A stretch of 58,586 nucleotides of DNA, taken from NCBI RefSeq assembly GCF_000308375.1, contig NZ_BAFQ01000102.1:1-58586 (forward strand), read 5' to 3'. The stretch comes from Nocardia aobensis NBRC 100429. GTDB taxonomy: Bacteria; Actinomycetota; Actinomycetes; Mycobacteriales; Mycobacteriaceae. The notes below the pieces were generated by a model that saw only the letters and a program-made list of their open reading frames with translations, made no database searches and was not told the origin of the DNA. Of this stretch, positions 1 to 21,127 are shown one piece after another; the first letter of the stretch is position 1; each line of letters begins with the position of its first letter. The position numbers and the translations under genes are program-made.

Positions 1-1195
1 CCACCGCGATGAGTACCGTGCCCCACACCACCAGCGCGCGGCTGCCGACCGTGCCGAATACGGTGTCGAAACCGACCGCCAACGCGAACACCGTCGCACC
101 GGCGGACGCCGCCAGTACCAGCAACGCCTGTCCCGCAGTCGAATTCATCAGCAGGCGATGCCCGCCCAGGGTGGCGATCGCCTGCGGATCGGTGCGATGG
201 GCGCCGTCGACCCGGCAGATCTCGTCGTACACCTTCGCCGGATTCACCCGCTCGTTGATCGCCGGGCGCACCTGCAGCAGTGCCTCCAGCGCCTGCGTGG
301 TGGCATACGAGGTGACCGGCCCCTCGTCCGAGATGCGGAAACCGCCCCGGTAGATGGCCAGTGCGTCCATCTCCTGCATATCCAGCAGCGCGACGATCGC
401 CGCCCGCACGGCCGGGTCGAAGATGGTGCGGCTGTCGGCCGCGATCACCGCCCCGACCGCCAGGTGCAGAGTGAGATGGCGCCAGGTGTCGACGAGATCG
501 TCACGGCGGAAGATCTCGGTCTCGATATCCCACTCACCCCGGCGCAGTCCGGTCAGCAGTCGCTTGACCGCCAGCTCGCACGCGCGTTCGGCGCGTTTGT
601 CACCGATCCGGACGATCTCCGGCCGGGCGAGCACGGCGGCGATGTGGGCCGCCGCGTACATCGGCAACGTCCGCGGCTCCTGATACGTCGACGACACCAG
701 ATAGGCTATGCCCCGCGAGATGGCTTGGTGGCGTTCACCGTCGAAGGCCCCGCCACCGATCAGCGCCTCGACCGCGGCAGCCGTCGCGGTGATCGACACC
801 GGGCCCAGGAAGCCCGACATGCGCCAGCCGCCGGTTTCGGAATCCTGTTGGTCCAGCAGATTTCGCACGGCCCCGGCCAGATCGGGGTCGGTCTCCGCGA
901 TTCCGAGACAACGCAGGGCGCGGATCCGCCACGCGACGTCGATCGGGGTCCGGAAGTACCATTCGTCGCCGATCGGCCGTTGCACGACCGTTGCCCGCAC
1001 CAGCATGGCAACTTTTGCGGCACGCGGGATTTCGCACCCGGCCCGATGCAGGATGCAGACCACCTCGGCGGTGTTCTGCGGATTCGGCGGAACATCGGGG
1101 ATCCAGCCCCACCCCGCACCCCCGTCGAGATGCGGTAACTGACTGCCGCGCAGCCATTCCACTGCCATCCGGATACGCTCGTCGATGTTCGACAC
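1..1195 (-). CDS. Prenyltransferase/squalene-cyclase-like repeat protein (3' end outside window)
   Basis: The reverse frame is open from a GTG at 1195 through the window edge, so at least 398 residues are encoded and the C-terminus is missing. A purine-rich GGGGGCGGAGG lies just upstream of the GTG. The protein has alternating helix-rich repeats with QW-like turns: an early DGGAGWGW, then ETGGWRMSG, then a region rich in YAAAHIAA and WRHLTLHLA helices. This fits the alpha/alpha-toroid fold of prenyltransferase and squalene-cyclase repeat proteins. No DXDD acid motif of a class II terpene cyclase is visible in the part seen, so it may not be a cyclase. After about residue 355 the sequence becomes hydrophobic (LLVLAASAGATVFALAV), suggesting a membrane-anchored C-terminus. 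No partner gene is adjacent, and the function is unknown. Confidence 0.7.
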   Translation of the reverse strand, partial: MSNIDERIRMAVEWLRGSQLPHLDGGAGWGWIPDVPPNPQNTAEVVCILHRAGCEIPRAAKVAMLVRATVVQRPIGDEWYFRTPIDVAWRIRALRCLGIAETDPDLAGAVRNLLDQQDSETGGWRMSGFLGPVSITATAAAVEALIGGGAFDGERHQAISRGIAYLVSSTYQEPRTLPMYAAAHIAAVLARPEIVRIGDKRAERACELAVKRLLTGLRRGEWDIETEIFRRDDLVDTWRHLTLHLAVGAVIAADSRTIFDPAVRAAIVALLDMQEMDALAIYRGGFRISDEGPVTSYATTQALEALLQVRPAINERVNPAKVYDEICRVDGAHRTDPQAIATLGGHRLLMNSTAGQALLVLAASAGATVFALAVGFDTVFGTVGSRALVVWGTVLIAV

Positions 1196-1653
1196 GGCCC
1201 TCCGCCCCCTTGATACGAAGCCCCGGAGATTTTCGATGGGGCTGATAACCGCCAAGTTACTCGGATGGTCCGACAAGCCGCGCCGCCGAACAATGCCCGA
1301 ATTGCCTGGTAGCGAGCATATTTCGGTTTCGTCTCGAGGCGCGACGCCCCGGCCGCCGCGGCCTGCGCAGCGAAACACCAAGGCCGCGAGCGGAATTCAC
1401 GCGGGATCGGCGTGGATGTCGGCAACCGCGGATGCGCCTGTTATCTACCGGCAGCCGTCCCGTGGCCGTACCGCTTCCGGTCCGACTCGGAATTGCAATC
1501 CACGACGCGCCGATAAGGTCGGCGACAGACCGCCGGAGGCAAAACCCGTGACAGAGCTCGCCTTCCGCCGCCACGTACCGGTACCGGAGTATGAGAGCCG
1601 AACAGTACGCCCGGGGGACGCGCGACGGGGATCGCCGCTCCTACCTTCGCGTC
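1196..1653. other. Intergenic region between divergent genes
   Basis: This 458-base stretch separates the toroid gene (reverse) from the membrane protein gene (forward) and must hold both promoters. A short palindrome, GTACCGGTAC, lies at about 1574-1583, some 70 bases before the forward start, and could be an operator half. I see no convincing coding sequence or RNA gene here. Confidence 0.4.
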
Positions 1654-2751
1654 ATGACCACGATCACCTCCCCCGCCCGCCGATGGCACCGGCCGCTGTT
1701 GTGCACCTCGGCGGCGATGGCGGCACTCGCTCTGTGCTGCCTGTGCGCCATGCCGTTCGACGATCGCCGCATCCTCGGTGAGTCGGTGTGGCTCAAACCC
1801 GGCAAGTTCGGGATCGCCTTCTGCCTGTACACGCTGACCCTGGCGTGGCTGCTGTCGGTGCCGCATCGCGGTGCGCGCGTGACCTGGTGGGCGGGAACCG
1901 TTTTCGCCGTCACCGGCGTCGTGGACGTGGGTTTCATCGTGGTGCAGGCCGCTCGCGGCACCTTCAGCCACTTCGACACCGAAACCGATGCGGTCAATTC
2001 GATCGGCCAGATGGTGTTCGCCTCCGGCGTGCCGGGCCTGTTCCTGGCGAATCTCGTCGTCGCGGTGATCCTGTGCCGCCAGCGCGTCCTCGACCGCCCC
2101 ACCAGCCGGGCGGTGCACGCCGGGCTCGCCATCGCGGTCGCCGGGATGGCGCTCGGATATCTGATGGGCTTCACCGGCGAGCAGACCGTGCGGGACGCGC
2201 AGGGTCGTCCGGTGCGGCTGGCGGCCGGGCATACGGTGACCGATACCGCCCTCCCCGTGCGCGACGGCGTCGGCGACATGCCGATCACGCATTGGAGCAC
2301 GATCGGCGGTGATCTGCGGATTCCGCATTTCGCGGGACTGCACGGCATCCAGGTCCTGCTCGCGGCAGTCGCGATCACGGCCTGGCTCGCACGCCGGCGG
2401 CCCTGGCTCGACGAACGGGTGCGCGCCCGGTTGATCGGTGTGCTGGGCCTCGGATACGCCGGGCTGGTGGCGCTGCTGTTGTGGCAGGCGCTGCGGGCGG
2501 TGCCGCTGATCCACCCCGATCGCGCCAGCGTGCTCGCATTTGTCGGGCTCGGCGTGGTGACCCTGGGCGCGGGCGCGGCCGTCGTGCGGCACGGTCAGCG
2601 CAGCCGTTCGGCGTCCTTGGCGAGTGCGACCAGGTTGGCGGTCAATTCGGCCAGCTCCGAGGGGTCGGCGCCCTCGGCGACGGCGGTGGCGACATCCTCG
2701 GCCGCGCATCGGGCGGCGAACCAGCGGTCGGCGAGGTCGGCGGCCTCCTGA
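1654..2751 (+). CDS. Conserved integral membrane protein
   Basis: The 365-residue product starts at the ATG at 1654; an upstream in-frame ATG at 1591 would add an unlikely arginine-rich leader. About eight hydrophobic segments are visible, with a conserved-looking loop KPGKFGIAF after the first, a GTFSHFDTETD loop, and a HFAGLHGIQVL helix entry. His and Asp residues at helix ends suggest a metal- or heme-binding possibility, but no family could be assigned. The last 50 residues turn hydrophilic and Ala/Ser-rich. They are encoded in DNA that also encodes the C-terminus of the convergent zinc-ribbon gene (2595-2921), so this tail is probably unstructured. The stop codon lies inside the palindrome TCCTGAGCGCTCAGGA. 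Confidence 0.75.
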   Translation: MTTITSPARRWHRPLLCTSAAMAALALCCLCAMPFDDRRILGESVWLKPGKFGIAFCLYTLTLAWLLSVPHRGARVTWWAGTVFAVTGVVDVGFIVVQAARGTFSHFDTETDAVNSIGQMVFASGVPGLFLANLVVAVILCRQRVLDRPTSRAVHAGLAIAVAGMALGYLMGFTGEQTVRDAQGRPVRLAAGHTVTDTALPVRDGVGDMPITHWSTIGGDLRIPHFAGLHGIQVLLAAVAITAWLARRRPWLDERVRARLIGVLGLGYAGLVALLLWQALRAVPLIHPDRASVLAFVGLGVVTLGAGAAVVRHGQRSRSASLASATRLAVNSASSEGSAPSATAVATSSAAHRAANQRSARSAAS

Positions 2752-2921
2752 GCGCTCAGGACCACCGAATCCTCCGGTATACCGGTCCCCTCCAGCCCCT
2801 TTCGATGTTCGTAGGCGCGCTGGCGGCAGGATTGCCGGCAATACCGGCGGCGACGGCCGATCTCGGTATCGGCGATTTCCCGGCCGCACCACAGGCACGA
2901 CGACAGCACACGGCGCGACAT
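2595..2921 (-). CDS. Small zinc-ribbon-like conserved actinobacterial protein
   Basis: This 108-residue protein starts with MSRRVLSS. A first Cys pair (CLWC) is followed about 20 residues later by YCRQSCRQRAYE, giving a CxxC...CxxxC pattern expected to bind zinc, rich in basic residues as in nucleic-acid-contacting ribbons. The C-terminal half is acidic and alpha-helical (AADLADRWFAARCAAEDVA). The Cys-rich opening is typical of a small conserved hypothetical family in nocardiae and mycobacteria, recognised by sequence feel only. An ATG ten codons upstream is possible, but MSRRVL is the family-like start. It converges on the membrane gene with a 157-base overlap. Confidence 0.7.
   Translation of the reverse strand: MSRRVLSSCLWCGREIADTEIGRRRRYCRQSCRQRAYEHRKGLEGTGIPEDSVVLSAQEAADLADRWFAARCAAEDVATAVAEGADPSELAELTANLVALAKDAERLR
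2746..2761. repeat. Perfect 16-bp palindrome with TGAGCGCTCA core (copy 1 of 4)
   Basis: TCCTGAGCGCTCAGGA is perfectly self-complementary. Its TGA (2749-2751) is the stop codon of the forward membrane gene, and on the other strand it encodes the LSAQ of the zinc-ribbon protein. The same 10-bp core recurs at 29997, 40535 and 40610. Confidence 0.8.
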
Positions 2922-3126
2922 GACCCGACACCTTAGCCGCCCGCCCGCCACCCGCGCCCGGGCCTCGCCGGAACCGGCGAATCACCGCTACCGGCCGGGC
3001 CGAAGGCGGCGAGGCCCGGCCGAGACCGTAAAATACTGCGGTTGACCGTCGCGGGAACCGATCGGGCCGCCGGCGCGTTGATAGTCCAGTAGAACGTTGC
3101 CGACAGGCCAGAGAGGACCGCACACC

Positions 3127-3462
3127 ATGGCAGATCGCGTACTCCGAGGTAGCCGGCTCGGAGCGGTGAGCTACGAGACGGACCGCGACCACGACCTGGC
3201 ACCACGTCGAGTGGCGCGGTACCGGACCGACAACGGTGAGGAGTTCGACGTCCCGTTCGCCGACGACGCCGAAATCCCGCCGACCTGGCTGTGCCGTAAC
3301 GGTCAGGAGGGCATCCTGATCGAGGGCACCACCCAGGAACCCAAGAAGGTCAAGCCCCCGCGCACCCACTGGGACATGCTGCTGGAACGCCGCTCCAAGG
3401 AGGAGCTCGAGGAACTGCTGCAGGAGCGCCTCGAACTGCTCAAGACCCGGCGCGGCCGGTAA
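3127..3462 (+). CDS. rbpA: RNA polymerase-binding protein RbpA
   Basis: The 111-residue product is full length for RbpA, the actinobacterial activator that binds the principal sigma factor and core RNA polymerase and stabilises the open complex. The N-terminal tail (MADRVLRGSRLGAVSYETD) contacts promoter DNA and the active-site region in known structures. The core domain YRTDNGEEFDVPFA...IPPTWLCRNG follows, then the C-terminal sigma-interaction segment THWDMLLERRS and a charged helix. Only one Cys of the classical zinc set remains (WLCRNG). The start is the ATG at 3127; an in-frame start ten codons upstream lacks family similarity. A strong hairpin follows directly. It is convergent with the NRPS-exporter unit. 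Confidence 0.97.
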   Translation: MADRVLRGSRLGAVSYETDRDHDLAPRRVARYRTDNGEEFDVPFADDAEIPPTWLCRNGQEGILIEGTTQEPKKVKPPRTHWDMLLERRSKEELEELLQERLELLKTRRGR

Positions 3463-3470
3463 TTCGAGCA

Positions 3471-3517
3471 ACAGCGAAAGTCCCCCCGCACTGCACGTGC
3501 GGGGGGACTTTCGCTGT
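3471..3517. terminator. Bidirectional hairpin terminator between rbpA and the exporter permease gene
   Basis: Two 21-base arms (3471-3491 and 3497-3517) are perfectly complementary around a 5-nt loop TGCAC. The stem holds six consecutive G-C pairs. There is no U-run on either side, as is common for actinobacterial hairpin terminators. It starts nine bases after the rbpA stop and ends nine bases before the stop of the convergent permease gene, so it can end both transcripts. Confidence 0.9.
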
Positions 3518-3525
3518 CGGGACAG

Positions 3526-4431
3526 TCAGTGGCTGGCGACCTTGCGGTACTGCAGCAACGCCAGCGGCACCGCGATGACCAGAATCGCCACCGAACACGC
3601 CACCGCGTATTCCACACAGTGATCGACCGGCCAGCCGTGCGGGGCGGCGAAGGTCGGCGGTGAGCTGTTGGCGAACAATTTCCGGCCCGATGCCGAGACC
3701 GCGGTGATCGGATTCCACTCCGCGATCGAGCGCAGCGGGCCCGGCAGGGTCTCGGCGGAGATGAAGGCCGAGGAGATGAACGTGACCGGGAACAGCCAGA
3801 TCAGTCCGGCGCTCTGGGCGACCTCGACATTCGGCGCGATCAGCCCGGTCAGCGCACCCACCCACGACATCGCGAACGCGAACAGCAGGATGATCGCGAA
3901 CCCCAGCGCCGCATCGGCCACCGAGCCGTTGATCCGCCAGCCGACCAGATAGCCGCAGGCCACCATGACGGCCAGCGCCACCACGTTGACCATCGTGTCG
4001 GACAGGGTGCGGCCCATCAGCACCGCCATCCGCGACATCGGGAGCGTGCGCATCCGGTCGATGATGCCCTTCTGCAGGTCGTTGGCCAGGCCCACGGTGG
4101 TGAACGCGGCGTTGAAGGCGACCGTCTGGGTGAAGATGCCGGCCAGCAGGAATTCGCGGTACTGGCCGCCGCCCAGCGACGCCCCGAAGATGTAGGCGAA
4201 CAGGAACACGAACATCAACGGCTGGACCGTCGCGGTGACCAGCAGCGTCGGCACCCGCAGGATGGTGAGCAGATTGCGGTAGGCGATGATCGCGCTGTCG
4301 CGGAAGATCCGGACCGGCGCCGCGATGGTATGGACGTCCTTGTCGATGTCGGGCCGCGTCACCGCCGCGTCTGTCTGCGTGGGCTCTGCCGCCGGCTCCG
4401 ATTCGGCGACCGCCGCTTCGACGGTACTCAC
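3526..4431 (-). CDS. ABC-2 type export permease (DrrB-like)
   Basis: This 301-residue membrane protein belongs to the ABC-2/DrrB group that exports daunorubicin-like compounds, antibiotics and cell-wall lipids. A hydrophilic, Ala/Glu-rich N-terminus of about 50 residues leads into RDSAIIAYRNLLTILR, the cytoplasmic elbow helix. Six hydrophobic segments follow, with the family-like QYREFLLAGIFTQTV and DRMRTLPMSR loops. The GTG start at 4431 overlaps the TGA stop of the ATPase gene (GTGA), so translation is almost surely coupled. As the last gene of the NRPS unit it is the likely transmembrane half of a dedicated peptide exporter. Confidence 0.92.
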   Translation of the reverse strand: MSTVEAAVAESEPAAEPTQTDAAVTRPDIDKDVHTIAAPVRIFRDSAIIAYRNLLTILRVPTLLVTATVQPLMFVFLFAYIFGASLGGGQYREFLLAGIFTQTVAFNAAFTTVGLANDLQKGIIDRMRTLPMSRMAVLMGRTLSDTMVNVVALAVMVACGYLVGWRINGSVADAALGFAIILLFAFAMSWVGALTGLIAPNVEVAQSAGLIWLFPVTFISSAFISAETLPGPLRSIAEWNPITAVSASGRKLFANSSPPTFAAPHGWPVDHCVEYAVACSVAILVIAVPLALLQYRKVASH

Positions 4432-5413
4432 GACATGATCTCCTCTGCTACGTCTTCGGTTTCGGATTCTTCGATCGGCTCCGCGGGCGTACCGGTCAGC
4501 GACAGGAACACATCGTCGAGACTCGGCCGGGTCACCTCCGCGTCCACCACGCACACCCCCGCGTCGTCGAGCCGGCGCAACGCCTCGACCATGGTGCGGG
4601 TGCCGTCGCCGACCACGATCGAGACGTGATCGGCGCCCGGTTCGTGGATCGGCTCGCCGAGACCGACCTCGCTCAGCACGGACTTGGCCGGGCCCGGGTC
4701 CTGCCCCTCGGCGAGGGTGACGGTGAGGCGGTCGCCGCCGATCGAGGTCTTCAGTTCGTCGGCCGAGCCGCGCGCGATCACCTTGCCCTTGTCGATCACG
4801 GTGATCCGGTCGGCCAGCTGATCGGCCTCCTCCAGATACTGGGTGGTCAGCAGCACGGTGGTGCCGTCGTCGACCAGATCGCCGATCACCTTCCACATGT
4901 CGAGCCGCCCGCGCGGGTCCAGGCCGGTGGTCGGCTCGTCGAGCACCACCACCGTGGGCCGCGCCACCAGCGCACCCGCCAGGTCCAGGCGGCGGGCCAT
5001 ACCGCCGGAGTAGGTGCCCGCACGGCGCCCGGCCGCATGTTCCAGTCCCAGCGCCGAGAGCAGTTCGGTCGCTCGCTCGGCGGACTTCTTGTGGTCCATC
5101 CCGTACAGCCGGGCCACCATCCGCAGGTTCTCGAAGCCGGACAGGTTCTCGTCGACCGCGGCGTACTGCCCCGACAGCCCGATCCGGGTGCGCACCCGCG
5201 CCGGATGATGCACCACGTCGACCCCGGCGACCCGGACATTGCCGGAGGTCGGTTTCAACAGGGTGGTGACGATCCGGACCGTCGTCGTCTTCCCGGCGCC
5301 GTTGGGACCCAGCAGACCCATCACAGTGCCCGAGGGGATCTCCAGATCGATACCGTCGAGCACCCGGGCCTTGCCGTAGGTCTTGACCAGATCGGTGACT
5401 TCCACTGCCAAAC

Positions 5414-5417
<4 letters not shown>
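4428..5417 (-). CDS. ABC transporter ATP-binding protein (DrrA-like)
   Basis: This 329-residue ATPase pairs with the downstream permease. Walker A GPNGAGKTT is near residue 42, the signature YSGGM near 140, Walker B VVVLDEPTTGLDP near 160, and the switch region ends LLTTQYLEEAD. The Q-loop-side helix (RIGLSGQYAAVDENLSGFENL) is typical of daunorubicin-resistance ATPases. The extra C-terminal domain ends RPSLDDVFLSLTG, the hallmark end of the DrrA family. The GTG start at 5417 overlaps the NRPS stop by 4 nt (GTGA), placing it third-to-last in one transcript with the synthetase. The likely role is energising export of the NRPS product. Confidence 0.93.
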
Positions 5418-19063
<13,646 letters not shown>

Positions 19064-19433
19064 TCATCACTCCGTTCTGCCGCTGTATACGCAACTCCCC
19101 GGTCCCCATCCGCGGGCGGAAAAGCGCGCGCCAGCGGGAGGACGTGATCCACGCCCTATGATTCGGAGCCCCGTTGCGGCCGGACTGGTAACGATGTCGT
19201 GATCTTCGGCCTCGAACGCCACAGGCAGATGAAGCAATTGGATAGCTATTTCACCGCAAACCGCAGCCGTTCAGTGCTGATCGCCCGTCGAGGACAAGAT
19301 CGGCAGCACACGGTAACCGGATGTGCAACCGAGCGGCGAATGCGGATGGGCGGCCCGGAATCGACGGAGTGTGAGAAATTTCGATTCGCGGGTACCCGCG
19401 ATGTGTGATTGTCCGGGAGAACTGCGGCGGCCG
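19064..19433. other. Intergenic region upstream of the NRPS unit
   Basis: This 370-base region should carry the promoter of the NRPS-exporter unit and the 3' end of the lnt transcript. It holds a perfect palindrome at 19385-19400. I looked for an IdeR/DmdR iron box of the TTAGGTTAGGCTAACC type and saw none. No coding sequence is convincing. Confidence 0.5.
19385..19400. promoter_or_regulatory. 16-bp perfect palindrome upstream of the NRPS unit
   Basis: TCGCGGGTACCCGCGA is fully self-complementary. It lies 34 bases past the lnt stop and about 320 bases before the NRPS start, in a locally AT-richer patch beside GAAATTTC. It could be a terminator stem for lnt or an operator for the NRPS unit; the sequence does not decide. 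Confidence 0.4.
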
Positions 19434-21026
19434 TCAGTCGAATGCCGGGTCGCCGGTGACGTCCTCATCGGTCCGATGCGCCGAGCGCATCGTTCGCCGC
19501 CGGATAGCCGCGACCAGGGCGACGGCCGCAGCAAGAATACACAACATGCGTTCCGGGAGGGGACCCATCGCGGTCGCGGGTGTCGTGTCGCTGCGCAACG
19601 GCAGCGTCGCCTCGAGTGCGGCGGGCACGAATTTTCCGGTGTGCTGCCGCACCACCCCGTCGGCGGTGACGACGGCACTCACCCCGGTGGTCGCGGCGAC
19701 CACCAGTGCCCGGCCGTGTTCGACGGCCCGCACCCGCGACATGGCCAGCTGCTGATAGGTCATATCGCTGTCGCCGAAGGTGGCGTTGTTGGTGGGAACG
19801 GTCAGCAGTTGCGCACCGGCGCGCAGCGAATCCTCGAAAGCCCGGTCGAAGGCGACCTCGTAGCAGGTCGCCACGCCGATCGCGACCATCGGGCCACCGC
19901 TCGCCGGCCGGGCGTGCACGACACCGTCTCCGTGGCCGGGCACGAAGTAGCCGGCGCGGTCGGCGTAGCTGGAGAAGTGGCGGAAGAAGCCGCGGTAGGG
20001 CAGATATTCGCCGAAGGGCTGGATGATCTTCTTGTCGTGGCGCTCTCCCGGCCCGTCGGCGTCCCACACGATCACCGAATTGGTGGTGGTGCGGTCGTCG
20101 TTGACGAGGACGGCGCCCACCAGGATCGGGGCGTGGATGTCGCGGGAGGCCGCGGTGATCTCGTCGTAGGCGTCGGAATTGCGCAGCGGGTCGATATCGG
20201 AGGAATTCTCCGGCCAGATCACCACATCCGGCTGAGCGGCGGTGCCGGCGGCGACCGCGCGGGCCAGTTCCTCGGTACGGCGAATGTGATTGTCCAGCAC
20301 GGCGCGGCGCTGGGCGTTGAAGTCCAGGCCCAGCCGCGGCACGCTGCCCTGGATAGCGGCGACCGTGATCGACCGGTCTCCGTCGTCCGGGGCGGGCAGC
20401 GCGGTCCGGAGGATCACTCCGGTAATCGGGATAATAGCCACAACCGTTGCGAGAGTGATAATTACGACGGTACGACGTGCGGTTGCCCGGGGACGCAACC
20501 TAAGCAGCAGGGCCGCCAGGACGGTTCCGGTCAGGGCGACCGCGAAGCTCACCACCGGCGCACCGCCGAGCCAGGCCAGCGGCAGATACCAGCCGTCGGC
20601 CTGCCCGAAAGCGAGCCGGCCCCACGGGAATCCGCCGAACGGAAAGCTGGAGCGTCCCCATTCGGTGAGCGTCCACATCAAGGCCACCCACACCGGCCAG
20701 CCCGGCAGGGCGCCCACCAGCCGCGACAGCAGCCCGAACAGCCCGACATAGATCGCGCACGCGGCCGAGAGCGCCAGCCACGGCACCGGGCCGACGTAGA
20801 TGCCGGTCCACGGCAGCAGCGGCAGGAAGAACGCGAGCCCCGCCAGCAGTCCGTAGCCGAATCCGCCGCGCAACCTCGTCGCATCGCGCACGACCAGGGT
20901 CAGGATCGCGATGCCGATCGGCGCGAGATACCAGCAGGTGCGGGGCGGAAAACTCGCGAAGACCAACAGCCCGGCGACGACAGCGGCCCCGATCCTTCCC
21001 CACACCCGCCACGTCACGCCCAGCAC
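19434..21026 (-). CDS. lnt: Apolipoprotein N-acyltransferase
   Basis: The 530-residue membrane enzyme transfers a third acyl chain to the N-terminal cysteine of lipoproteins. Six or so N-terminal membrane helices are followed by a nitrilase-like domain. Its triad is visible: Glu in WPENSS (about residue 271), Lys in the DKKIIQPFGEYLPYR segment (about 331), and Cys in VATCYEVAFD (about 386). A final hydrophobic helix precedes a short cytoplasmic tail. In M. tuberculosis the equivalent protein is the N-terminal half of Ppm1, fused to a polyprenol-phosphate mannose synthase. Here no such synthase follows; the NRPS unit does. Upstream, the gene is followed by the amidohydrolase and fxsA genes, as in mycobacteria. 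Confidence 0.95.
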   Translation of the reverse strand: MLGVTWRVWGRIGAAVVAGLLVFASFPPRTCWYLAPIGIAILTLVVRDATRLRGGFGYGLLAGLAFFLPLLPWTGIYVGPVPWLALSAACAIYVGLFGLLSRLVGALPGWPVWVALMWTLTEWGRSSFPFGGFPWGRLAFGQADGWYLPLAWLGGAPVVSFAVALTGTVLAALLLRLRPRATARRTVVIITLATVVAIIPITGVILRTALPAPDDGDRSITVAAIQGSVPRLGLDFNAQRRAVLDNHIRRTEELARAVAAGTAAQPDVVIWPENSSDIDPLRNSDAYDEITAASRDIHAPILVGAVLVNDDRTTTNSVIVWDADGPGERHDKKIIQPFGEYLPYRGFFRHFSSYADRAGYFVPGHGDGVVHARPASGGPMVAIGVATCYEVAFDRAFEDSLRAGAQLLTVPTNNATFGDSDMTYQQLAMSRVRAVEHGRALVVAATTGVSAVVTADGVVRQHTGKFVPAALEATLPLRSDTTPATAMGPLPERMLCILAAAVALVAAIRRRTMRSAHRTDEDVTGDPAFD

Positions 21027-21127
21027 CGCGCCAGCCTACTGGGATACCACGCACCGGCCCGTGCCGGGCTCCGGGCCGAGACCACGACACCCCGTCGCGT
21101 GATGCCCGCCGACGGGTACTGCCGGCA

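Noticed and set aside
19064..19433. Possible iron-responsive IdeR box upstream of the NRPS
   Set aside because: I read the region for TTAGGTTAGGCTAACC-like 19-mers on both strands and found none; the only palindrome is GC-rich (TCGCGGGTACCCGCGA).
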